A DNA stretch of 5,344 nucleotides, taken from assembly GCA_017476305.1 (NCBI GenBank), contig JAFVAA010000813.1, positions 1-5,344 of the forward strand, given 5' to 3'. Each line of letters opens with the position of its first letter. Position 1 is the stretch's first letter. Source of the DNA: Lachnospiraceae bacterium (GTDB lineage: Bacteria > Bacillota > Clostridia > Lachnospirales > Lachnospiraceae). Position numbers and translations under genes: made by a program. The notes beneath the pieces are model-generated. The model searched no databases. It was not told the origin of the DNA and saw only the letters and a program-made list of their open reading frames with translations. Positions 1 to 5,344 of the stretch are shown in pieces.

Positions 1-613
1 ACTCACGACCTTCTCTTCCTCGCTCTCCATTCAGTTCAATCACATTGATATCGGCTTTTGTATTTCTGGCAAACATACCAAGAAGCGTACTTTTTCCTAC
101 ACCGGAACCGGCAAAAATACCAATTCTCTGCCCTTTTCCTATGGTAATGGTCCCATCTACCGCTTTCACGCCTAACGGCAGCACCTCATCTATGATCTTT
201 CTTTTCAAAGGATCCGGCGGCTCTGCTTCTACCGAATACTTTTCTGCTCCAGAGGCCCACTGTATTTTAGAGCCGTCGATCGGTCTGCCTAAGCCATCTA
301 AAGCCTTCCCCAAAAGCTCATCTCCCACCTTCACCTGTAGAGGAGCATGCGTATTTTCTACACGACTGCCAAGGCCCACACCTTCTGTATGGTCATATGG
401 CATCAAAAGGATCCTGTCATCCCGGAAACCAACTACCTCTGCACCTACGACATGATTGCTGCCTTTCACAATGATGTGGCACAAATCATTCATCTTAGCG
501 TCCGGTCCGATAGACTCTACAGTAAGTCCTACGACCTTCGCCACCTTTCCCAGACGTTTCTCGTAGGACTGTTCCAGAAGCATATTATATTTTGAAATAT
601 CAATATCAGCCAT
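1..613 (-). CDS. fliI: FliI, flagellar export ATPase (N-terminal 204 codons; runs off the window)
   Basis: FliI is the hexameric ATPase, related to the F1 beta subunit, that unfolds and delivers substrates to the flagellar export gate. About 45% of the usual 430-460 residues are present; the C-terminus lies beyond base 1. Visible parts are the N-terminal barrel domain (about 20-95, GKVAKVVGLTVESIGP at 22-37), GKALDGLGRPID at 102-113, GVKAVDG at 148-154, and the Walker A P-loop GSGVGKST at 169-176. The catalytic-glutamate motif GERGRE is at 196-201, with E197 as the expected general base. The residues around it (ELN before, G after) differ from the usual (A/G)LIGERGREV. FliI is preferred over F1 or V-type ATPase subunits because of the FAGSGVGKSTLLGM sequence and its place after fliH. 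The ATG at 613 follows GGGAGAGG at 618-625. Confidence 0.96.
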   Translation of the reverse strand, partial: MADIDISKYNMLLEQSYEKRLGKVAKVVGLTVESIGPDAKMNDLCHIIVKGSNHVVGAEVVGFRDDRILLMPYDHTEGVGLGSRVENTHAPLQVKVGDELLGKALDGLGRPIDGSKIQWASGAEKYSVEAEPPDPLKRKIIDEVLPLGVKAVDGTITIGKGQRIGIFAGSGVGKSTLLGMFARNTKADINVIELNGERGREGRE

Positions 614-728
614 AAGACCTCTCCCGTCACTTTTTCCATACACCGAAGCCTAAGCCGGACAGCGATACGGAAAAATATGTTTTTCTGTGCCAAACGCATA
701 AAGACGCATTTTGATACGTTCCTATGCA
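614..728 (-). other. 115-base gap between fliH and fliI
   Basis: No convincing gene is present between the fliH stop and the fliI ATG. The only features are the fliI ribosome binding site GGGAGAGG at 618-625 and some imperfect inverted sequence: CCGTAT near one end can pair with GTATGG, counting G-U pairs. A short reading frame from 729 crosses the gap and then overlaps fliI in another frame. It has no resemblance to a known protein and no good ribosome binding site. No clear promoter or terminator is seen. Confidence 0.6.
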
Positions 729-1562
729 CTAATATGCTAACAGCTTGATCTGTTCTTCTAAATTCTGTAATTCGGAATCTAAACTGCAGTCGATAATCTT
801 ATTATCCGTTTCGATGATACACTGATTTTCTGTCAGGCTTTCATCCTCGAACACATCAAAGGACGTAACATCCTTTGCTATCATTTTTAATGTATTCTTC
901 TTCGCTGATACAAGCGCAATATCCCTTCTGGATACACGCAGTACGATGGAAGATGTCTTTCCCGCATTCCTGATTGCATTTCCAATCAAATATAAGATTA
1001 CTTCCTTTTTATCCTCACAGACGATCCCTGTCAATTTACGAACCAGAGATACCACTAAATCCGCAAAAACAGGCTCTAAATTTTTCTTTTCTTCCTCTAA
1101 ATCCGAAAATCTTTTCTCATAATCCTCCTGAAGCTCTGCACGTAACTGATCATACTCTGTCTGCACCTGCGCTCTGGCCTCCTCCGTTCCCTGGACAAAG
1201 CCCTTCATTCTGGCATCTTCCTTGATTTCCTCTGCCTGCGCACGCGCCTGGGTAACCATCTGCTCTGCTTCCTCTCGCGCCTGTGCTAAAATCTCTTCGC
1301 GCTCTTCCTGCATCCTCTCCGAAAATGCAGCATAATCCTCCTCCGGAACTTCTTCTGCAGAAACAGCAGGAAGCCCCTCCGAAACCTCGCCATCTATATG
1401 CTCTATCAAACTCATATCAAAAGGCTGAAAACCGGAGGAATCCGGTTCTTCAGGCTGATCATATATATTCGGAATAAACTCCTCTACCATTTCGTCAGAA
1501 TCAATTTTCCGGACCTTTGACGGATCCACATTGAAGTAGACAGCTTTTATCAAATTAGACAA
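729..1562 (-). CDS. fliH: FliH, flagellar export ATPase regulator (stator-like)
   Basis: FliH binds the FliI ATPase and tethers it to the C ring and export gate, in the way that peripheral-stalk subunits hold rotary ATPases. With the TTG start at 1562 the product has 277 residues and begins (M)SNLIKAVYFNVDPSK. A variable acidic segment at about 20-78 precedes a long charged coiled coil at about 80-162, with regular Ala spacing in AQAREEAEQMVTQARAQAEE. GFVQG at 121-125 fits the conserved glycine motif of the family. The C-terminal FliH/V-ATPase E-like domain covers about 165-277 and ends with the signature CIIETDNKIIDCSLDSELQN at 248-267. It is longer than E. coli FliH (about 235), mostly in the acidic N-terminal part. 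A start 24 codons upstream is open but has no ribosome binding site; the TTG has GGAGGTGA eight bases upstream. The eight-base overlap with fliG suggests translational coupling. Confidence 0.93.
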   Translation of the reverse strand: MSNLIKAVYFNVDPSKVRKIDSDEMVEEFIPNIYDQPEEPDSSGFQPFDMSLIEHIDGEVSEGLPAVSAEEVPEEDYAAFSERMQEEREEILAQAREEAEQMVTQARAQAEEIKEDARMKGFVQGTEEARAQVQTEYDQLRAELQEDYEKRFSDLEEEKKNLEPVFADLVVSLVRKLTGIVCEDKKEVILYLIGNAIRNAGKTSSIVLRVSRRDIALVSAKKNTLKMIAKDVTSFDVFEDESLTENQCIIETDNKIIDCSLDSELQNLEEQIKLLAY

Positions 1563-2568
1563 CGATCTCGTCACCTCCGCCTCTGGAAATAATGATCTCG
1601 GCAGAATCCTCCAGCTTACGTATGATATTAACAATCTTCTGCTGTGCTTCCTCTACGTCCTTCATACGAACCGGTCCCATGAAGTCCATATCTTCCTTGA
1701 TCATCGTAGCCAGACGTGAAGAAAGGTTACTAAAGATAAGGTTCTGTACCTCTTCATTCGCTCCCTTTAACGCCACTGCAAGCTCGTTATTATCTACATC
1801 ACGAAGCACACGCTGTACGGAACGGTCATCAAGCGACAAGATATCCTCGAATACGAACATCTTCTTTCTGATCTCGTCTGCAAGCTCCGGATCCTCGATC
1901 TCCAAGCTCTCCATGATATGCTTTTCCGTTCCACGGTCTACGGTATTTAAAATATCTACGATAGAATCCACACCACCGACCACGGTGTAATCCTGATTTA
2001 CCAAAGATGCCAGCTTCTGTTCCAAAACCTTTTCCACTTCCTTTATTACATCCGGAGATGTTCTGTCCATCTGTGCAATTCTCTTCGCTACATCTGTCTG
2101 CTTGTCCGGTGTCAGACCGGAAATGATCAGGGAAGCCTGACTTGCTGACAGATAGGATAAAATGAGTGCGATCGTCTGAGGATGCTCGTCCTGGATGAAG
2201 TTCAAAAGCTGACTCGCATCTGTCTTTCTAACGAACTCGAACGGACGCACCTGTAAGGAAGCTGTCAGTTTTCCAATCACATCCTTTGCACGCTCTGAAC
2301 CAAGAGACTTTTCCAAGAGATCCTTTGCATAGGTAATACCACCCTCTGCAATATACTGCTGTGCCAGACAAACTTCATAAAACTCATCTAAAACAGCATC
2401 CTTCATCGCCGGAGATACACTGTGTGTATTCGCAATCTCCAAGGTAAGCTGCTCGATTTCATCTTCCTTTAAATGCTTGAACACATTGGAAGACTTTTCA
2501 GGTCCAAGTGTAATCAAAAGAATCGCTGCCTTCTGTACACCACTGATATCCTCTACCTTTGCTGCCAT
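1555..2568 (-). CDS. fliG: FliG, flagellar motor switch/rotor protein
   Basis: FliG forms the top of the C ring on the cytoplasmic face of the MS ring, where it receives torque from the stator and switches direction. The 337-residue protein shows all three domains. The N-terminal FliF-binding domain (about 1-100) starts SGVQKAAILLITLGPE. The middle domain carries the FliM-binding EHPQT motif at 128-132. The hinge includes GGVDSIVDILN at 198-208. The C-terminal domain has MFVF at 237-240 and the torque helix DDRSVQRVLRDVD at 247-259. By motif alignment, D247, D248 and R256 correspond to the charged residues known to matter for torque. Then come GPVRMKDVEEAQQKI and the tail SRGGGDEIVV. The ATG at 2568 has AAAGGG five bases upstream. 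The fliF-fliG gap is 58 bases. The last codons contain the fliH ribosome binding site, and the stop overlaps the fliH start. Confidence 0.98.
   Translation of the reverse strand: MAAKVEDISGVQKAAILLITLGPEKSSNVFKHLKEDEIEQLTLEIANTHSVSPAMKDAVLDEFYEVCLAQQYIAEGGITYAKDLLEKSLGSERAKDVIGKLTASLQVRPFEFVRKTDASQLLNFIQDEHPQTIALILSYLSASQASLIISGLTPDKQTDVAKRIAQMDRTSPDVIKEVEKVLEQKLASLVNQDYTVVGGVDSIVDILNTVDRGTEKHIMESLEIEDPELADEIRKKMFVFEDILSLDDRSVQRVLRDVDNNELAVALKGANEEVQNLIFSNLSSRLATMIKEDMDFMGPVRMKDVEEAQQKIVNIIRKLEDSAEIIISRGGGDEIVV
1571..1578 (-). promoter_or_regulatory. Ribosome binding site of fliH, inside the end of fliG
   Basis: GGAGGTGA, a full match to the anti-Shine-Dalgarno core, lies eight bases before the TTG at 1560-1562. 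The same bases encode Gly-Gly-Asp in the fliG C-terminal SRGGGDEIVV. The strong site and good spacing are the reason for choosing a TTG start over the in-frame GTG at 1572-1574, which falls within the site itself, and over more distant upstream codons. Confidence 0.88.
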
Positions 2569-2626
2569 AACATCCCTTTCCTTTCTTTATGATCTAACTG
2601 ACCTCCGTTTCCATTTCAAAGGCGGT

Positions 2627-4243
2627 CTACTCTCCCAAATCGTCATTCAGCCAGTTTCTGAGGAGCTGTGCTACAGCCTCCGGATTTTCATCCACAAACT
2701 TCTCAATCATCCTTCTGGTCTCAGATTTATCGCTAAATTCAATATCCTCCAGGGACTGATTTTCTTTCGTCGTAGCAAGGAGCGATTCCACAGAAAGCTC
2801 CGGCTCCTCTTCCTCCACCTTGACCGGTGCTGTGCCGCGAATCACTACGAAGATAAGGAGCGCAACGATCAGGACAGCCAAAATAATCATCAGATAGTCT
2901 GCCAACGTCCTGCCGGTGTCTACCTTCTCCACAAACTTCGGCACTTCATATGCCACAGAAGCAATCCTTGTCGCATCCACGCCTGTTGCCTGCGCGATCA
3001 GATTGATCTGGTTATCCGTCAGCTCAATTTCCTGTCGCTCGTTATTTGCTGCGATGAACTCCTCAAACGTCTGATCCCCCAGGGTACCATCTGCCTCTAA
3101 CTGCGCTTCATCATAAATCCGGTAACGAAGTGCCACAATTCCTAAAGAGGACTCATCATACTGTACCGTAGGAGTTTCCTGTTTGATGTTTTCAATCGTT
3201 TCATCCGTCAGGAGATCCTCCAGCTTTTCAATCTCAAGCTTTCTGCTGCTGTTCTCCGTCCGGAATACATAATCGGTATCATCATCGTTCGATGCTGTTC
3301 CAGGCTCTCCGCCGGAACCGCTTCCGCCCTCTGATTTATAAGTATAGAAATTCGTAGGATAACCGTATTCACGTCCTTCTGCTACGGAATAGGTCTTCGA
3401 AAGTCTTTCCACCTTTTCACTATTCAGGCGAATCCCGCCGGTTCCCACCTGAATTTCATCATATCCGCTCTTGATCAGCAGATTCGTCACATTTTCCGCC
3501 ATCTGCTTTTTCAGCCTGTCCTCAAACTCCGATGTACCACCGGCAAAATTCCCTCCCAGGGAATCTGCAGTCGCACCGTTATACAGGCAGTTTCCATCCG
3601 AATCATTGATAATAACATGCTTTGCATCCGTCCCAACACTGTGTGCCAGCCAGTTCGCCAGCGCCACAGCCGTTTCACTGCTCAGGTCGTCTTTTTTTGC
3701 TTTGTTCACTACGAGCTTTGCCGTAACCGAAGTATCGTCTGCTTCATCGAGCACGCTGTATGTACTTTCCGGAACACTGATAAAGACATTGGAATCATCC
3801 ACAAAGGAATACCCATTTAAGCTTTTCTCGATCTGACTCTGTAAAGCCAGGATCCTTTTCTGGCTTTTTTCATTTTCCGTAGTAGACATAGAATTATCAA
3901 ATGCCTGATCCCATGTGAACCCTTTTTCCGACAGGCCATTGTCACTCATGGCATAGAGGGCTCTTGACATATCCCCCTTATGCACATACAAAGTAAGCCC
4001 GTCGCTTGAGGTATCATAGGCAATGCCCTCTCCACTGAGCGCTCCTACCATGGCATTTGCATCATCTATATTGCTATATCTCTGAAACTGCACCCAGGTC
4101 GGTCTGGACACAAAATACGCAGTAAGTCCAATTGCAAGTAAAACAACACAGATTACAGCTATAATGATTGTTTTTTGCCTGCTGGAATATTTTTTCCAGA
4201 ACTCCACAAGTTTTGTAGGAATTTCTTTCATTCTTTCTTGCAT
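2627..4243 (-). CDS. fliF: FliF, flagellar MS-ring protein
   Basis: FliF is the membrane ring on which the whole basal body and export gate are built. The 538-residue length is typical (about 530-560). A short cytoplasmic N-terminus is followed by a first membrane helix at about 25-44. The extracytoplasmic part contains the ring-building domains, with the YscJ/FliF-type region at about 46-220 (RPTWVQFQRYSNIDDA near 47-62; SNVFISVPE at 151-159). A third ring-building domain follows, interrupted by a flexible Gly/Ser/Asp-rich loop at about 304-323. The second membrane helix is at about 448-468. An acidic cytoplasmic tail (EEEEPELS) leads to the FliG-binding end at 510-535 (RRMIEKFVDENPEAVAQLLR, then NWLNDD). 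The ATG at 4243 has GGGGAG nine bases upstream, favouring it over Met5. The next gene, fliG, encodes the direct partner of this tail. Confidence 0.97.
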   Translation of the reverse strand: MQERMKEIPTKLVEFWKKYSSRQKTIIIAVICVVLLAIGLTAYFVSRPTWVQFQRYSNIDDANAMVGALSGEGIAYDTSSDGLTLYVHKGDMSRALYAMSDNGLSEKGFTWDQAFDNSMSTTENEKSQKRILALQSQIEKSLNGYSFVDDSNVFISVPESTYSVLDEADDTSVTAKLVVNKAKKDDLSSETAVALANWLAHSVGTDAKHVIINDSDGNCLYNGATADSLGGNFAGGTSEFEDRLKKQMAENVTNLLIKSGYDEIQVGTGGIRLNSEKVERLSKTYSVAEGREYGYPTNFYTYKSEGGSGSGGEPGTASNDDDTDYVFRTENSSRKLEIEKLEDLLTDETIENIKQETPTVQYDESSLGIVALRYRIYDEAQLEADGTLGDQTFEEFIAANNERQEIELTDNQINLIAQATGVDATRIASVAYEVPKFVEKVDTGRTLADYLMIILAVLIVALLIFVVIRGTAPVKVEEEEPELSVESLLATTKENQSLEDIEFSDKSETRRMIEKFVDENPEAVAQLLRNWLNDDLGE

Positions 4244-4287
4244 AGCATAATACTCCCCTAACGATTGTTCTTTTTATAAAATCATTC

Positions 4288-4635
4288 CTAGAATTGCATA
4301 TTCATAAGATCTTTAAAAGCTGAAACCAGACCATCACGTACCGCAACTGTATACTGCAAAGCAATATTGGCTTTTTGCTGGGCGATCTGAAGATCATGGA
4401 TACTATCTGTTTCTCCCATCTCAAACTTCAATTCCTCTACCTCTGCCGCATTGCTATATGCATTCGTCTGATTAATCAGGTTTACCGCTGAATCAAATAC
4501 ACTGTCAAATGCACTTTTTTTCTCATCATCTGCACTGATGAGCATGGTGTCGGAATGATTTACAAGTTCTGAAGTAATCGTTGGCGGTTGAAATGCCGCA
4601 TCAAAATTGATTTGCGAAATATCTGAAATAGCCAT
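4288..4635 (-). CDS. fliE: FliE, hook-basal body junction protein
   Basis: FliE is a small exported protein that links the MS ring (FliF) to the proximal rod and is needed early in export. The 115-residue product has a poorly conserved N-terminus, then a helical region from about residue 37, including FDSVFDSAVNLINQTNAYS at 43-61. Its C-terminus is the family signature: QIAQQKANIALQYTVAVRDG at 83-102, ending FKDLMNMQF. The length is slightly above the usual 100-110. I chose the ATG at 4635 because GGAGG lies five bases upstream. A GTG four codons earlier (4645-4647) overlaps that same ribosome binding site, so it is unlikely to be the start. The gene is separated from flgC by 202 bases with a probable promoter and repeats, which is unusual for this pair. 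It is followed after 44 bases by fliF. Confidence 0.95.
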   Translation of the reverse strand: MAISDISQINFDAAFQPPTITSELVNHSDTMLISADDEKKSAFDSVFDSAVNLINQTNAYSNAAEVEELKFEMGETDSIHDLQIAQQKANIALQYTVAVRDGLVSAFKDLMNMQF

Positions 4636-4640
4636 AGCTG

Positions 4641-4645
4641 CCTCC
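4641..4645 (-). promoter_or_regulatory. Ribosome binding site of fliE (decides the start)
   Basis: GGAGG lies five bases upstream of the ATG at 4633-4635. It overlaps the GTG at 4645-4647, so the longer reading of fliE from that GTG would have its start inside this site. This supports the 115-residue form. Confidence 0.85.
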
Positions 4646-4682
4646 ACTTTTATTTATGTATTTTATCTGCTTACCTAAGTAA

Positions 4683-4733
4683 ACTGCCCGTCTAAATTAA
4701 CTGCCCGTCCAAATTAACTGCCCGTCCAAACAA
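4683..4733. repeat. 17-base tandem repeat, three near-identical copies, in the flgC-fliE gap
   Basis: Three head-to-tail units lie at 4683-4699, 4700-4716 and 4717-4733. The plus-strand consensus is ACTGCCCGTCCAAATTA. Unit 1 differs from unit 2 at one base; unit 3 differs from unit 2 at two bases. Less exact units continue in the same 17-base phase on both sides: 4666-4682, 4734-4750, 4751-4767 (again starting ACTGCCCG) and 4768-4784. Units 4 and 6 share CCGCTTTCC. The period is not a multiple of three and each exact unit brings a TAA on each strand, so a repeated protein segment is unlikely. The array lies in the presumed 5' leader of fliE. Confidence 0.9.
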
Positions 4734-4742
4734 ACCGCTTTC

Positions 4743-4759
4743 CCGGGCAGACTGCCCGG
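4743..4759. repeat. GC-rich perfect inverted repeat in the presumed fliE leader
   Basis: CCGGGCAG and CTGCCCGG are perfect 8-base inverted arms around a single A. As RNA this would form a stem of six G/C pairs with a five-base loop. Outer flanks can extend it imperfectly: GCTTTCC on one side, and GGAAAAGC after a short bulge on the other. A second possible small hairpin follows at 4762-4777 (GGAAA pairing with TTTCC). In the direction of transcription the stem is followed by GAAAGCGGTTTG and not by a run of T, so it does not look like an intrinsic terminator. A leader structure, RNA-stability element or protein-binding site are all possible. Confidence 0.75.
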
Positions 4760-4803
4760 CCGGAAAAGCCGCTTTCCAAATAAGCCCGAAGTCCCTCTGC
4801 TTC

Positions 4804-4832
4804 ATTATAAAGGAAAACAAAAAATAAATCAA
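4804..4832 (-). promoter_or_regulatory. Probable internal sigma-A-type promoter upstream of fliE
   Basis: On the minus strand, TTGATT (4827-4832, four of six matches to TTGACA) is followed after exactly 17 bases by a perfect TATAAT (4804-4809). The spacer is rich in T. The site begins directly after the flgC stop codon and points towards fliE-fliF-fliG-fliH-fliI. Transcription would start near 4797, giving a leader of about 160 bases that includes the inverted repeat and the 17-base repeats. The consensus match and spacing are seen directly; use of the site is inferred. No sigma-28-type (TAAA, then GCCGATAA) promoter is visible. Confidence 0.55.
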
Positions 4833-4837
4833 ATGCA

Positions 4838-5275
4838 CTATTTTCCAATCTCCAAAGCCTTTAGCTGCATCGCTTTTGACGCATTAAAAGCAGTTACGTT
4901 CGCTTCATAGGACCGGCTGGCATCAATCATATCCGTCATTTCCGTAACCGTATTCACATTCGGATACATGACATACCCATCCTCGTTCGCATCCGGATGC
5001 GTCGGATCATATACCAGTCTTCCTTCCGTTTCTTTATCTTCGATAATATGCGTGATCTTAACGCCCTTGCCAACATGTCCCGCTGTACCTAAAAGCGTTT
5101 CATGAAAGGAAGGATAATCCTTTTCTTCAAAAATGACAGATTTTCGATTATATACGTTTCCATCCGCATCTCTCGTCGTATTTACATTTGCTATGTTCTC
5201 CGCAATAATATCAAGTCTCGTCCTCTGAGCCGTCATACCGGAGGAACTGATATCCATACCTGAAAAAACTCCCAT
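4838..5275 (-). CDS. flgC: FlgC, flagellar proximal rod protein
   Basis: This 145-residue protein is a building block of the proximal rod, the drive shaft between the MS ring and the hook. It is exported through the flagellar type III channel, so no cleavable signal peptide is expected and none is seen. The N-terminal rod-family motif is clear at residues 12-33 (SGMTAQRTRLDIIAENIANV followed by NTT), followed by the FlgC-type DADGNVYNRK stretch at 36-45. The C-terminal part has YDPTHPDANEDGYVMYPNVN at 89-108 and a closing helix with ASRSYEANVTAFNASK at 119-134, both diagnostic of FlgC. Heptad-like hydrophobic residues at both ends fit the coiled-coil packing of rod proteins. The length is close to that of other FlgC proteins (about 134-150). 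The ATG has an AGAGG site six bases upstream. It is the first complete gene of the cluster here; flgB would be expected just upstream. Confidence 0.97.
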   Translation of the reverse strand: MGVFSGMDISSSGMTAQRTRLDIIAENIANVNTTRDADGNVYNRKSVIFEEKDYPSFHETLLGTAGHVGKGVKITHIIEDKETEGRLVYDPTHPDANEDGYVMYPNVNTVTEMTDMIDASRSYEANVTAFNASKAMQLKALEIGK

Positions 5276-5344
5276 AATCCACCTCTTCCTGCAATTTCTG
5301 TATAGCGTAAATAATGCACATTATTTTCCTGATAAAAATCCACC
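5276..5344 (-). other. Sequence upstream of flgC; possibly the extreme end of flgB
   Basis: In this operon type flgB normally lies directly before flgC. One minus-strand frame reads GGFLSGK and then stops at 5321-5323, which could be the last residues of an upstream gene, but seven residues cannot be assigned. A second frame stays open and would overlap flgC by about 40 bases; it does not resemble a FlgB end. The flgC ribosome binding site (AGAGG) lies at the downstream end. The identity of the upstream gene is expectation from gene order, not something seen. Confidence 0.3.
5309..5326. repeat. 18-base palindrome upstream of flgC
   Basis: AAATAATG and CATTATTT are perfect 8-base inverted arms around a two-base centre (CA on the plus strand). 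The site lies 34 bases before the flgC ATG and covers a TAA in one minus-strand frame (5321-5323). It could be an operator half-site pair, a weak AT-rich hairpin or chance in AT-rich sequence. No consensus that I know matches it. Confidence 0.5.

Noticed and set aside
529..729. 66-codon minus-strand frame between fliH and fliI
   Set aside because: It overlaps the first 85 bases of fliI in another frame, has no good ribosome binding site, and its sequence (Arg, Cys and Trp-rich) looks like out-of-frame translation.
1563..1634. 24-residue N-terminal extension of FliH inside fliG
   Set aside because: No ribosome binding site precedes the upstream ATG, while GGAGGTGA is ideally placed for the TTG at 1562. 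The extra residues overlap well-conserved fliG codons.
45..3836. Plus-strand reading frames opposite fliI, fliH, fliG and fliF
   Set aside because: Each lies antisense to a well-supported flagellar gene, shows Ser/Pro/Phe/His-rich low-information sequence typical of reverse-strand translation, and has no convincing start site.
4636..4647. GTG start of fliE four codons upstream
   Set aside because: The GTG overlaps the GGAGG that serves the ATG at 4635, so it cannot use it.
4655..4683. Second promoter close to fliE (TTTACT, 17 bases, TACATA)
   Set aside because: The -35 matches four of six but the -10 only three of six. The nearby TAAAAT has no -35 at proper spacing. It is far weaker than the site at 4804-4832.
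4743..4771. Intrinsic terminator after flgC
   Set aside because: The stem is strong but is not followed by a T run in the direction of transcription, and essential flagellar genes continue downstream.
4683..4784. CRISPR array
   Set aside because: The units are contiguous 17-mers with no unique spacers, and no cas genes are near.
5323..5339. CodY-type box upstream of flgC
   Set aside because: ATTTT and AAAAT arms are present, but the spacing between them is seven bases and the core TTCNGAA of the known box is absent.

Overview
This window is a stretch of a flagellar basal-body and export operon, read entirely from the minus strand. In transcription order it runs flgC (4838-5275), fliE (4288-4635), fliF (2627-4243), fliG (1555-2568), fliH (729-1562) and the first 204 codons of fliI, which leaves the window at base 1. 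The order flgC-fliE-fliF-fliG-fliH-fliI is the classic order of the Bacillota fla/che operon. Purine-rich Shine-Dalgarno sites, a TTG start for fliH, moderate GC, and protein features such as FliG ending in a Gly-rich tail point to a motile Clostridia species. Lachnospiraceae is my best guess, as an inference from gene order and protein style and not from any search.

The proteins form one machine. FlgC is a proximal rod protein. FliE joins the rod to the MS ring. FliF is the MS ring in the membrane. FliG is the rotor/switch protein that docks on the FliF C-terminus. FliH and FliI are the regulator and ATPase of the type III export apparatus that secretes the rod, hook and filament subunits. 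All six look intact apart from the edge truncation of fliI. Nothing suggests a foreign gene, an insertion sequence or a CRISPR array.

The unusual part is the 202-base gap between flgC and fliE (4636-4837), where a typical operon has only a short gap. It holds, in transcription order, a good sigma-A-type promoter just after the flgC stop (TTGATT, 17 bases, TATAAT), then a GC-rich perfect inverted repeat, then a 17-base tandem repeat in three near-identical copies with degenerate copies in the same phase on both sides, and finally the fliE ribosome binding site. If the promoter is used, fliE and the genes after it have a separate start with a leader of about 160 bases made mostly of repeats. 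In that leader one hairpin arm can pair with any of the three repeat copies. This is the best candidate for undescribed regulation in the window.

Smaller points: fliH starts at a TTG that overlaps the fliG stop, and its Shine-Dalgarno site lies inside the last fliG codons. There is a 115-base gap between fliH and fliI. An 18-base palindrome lies upstream of flgC. FliI shows unusual residues next to its catalytic GERGRE motif.
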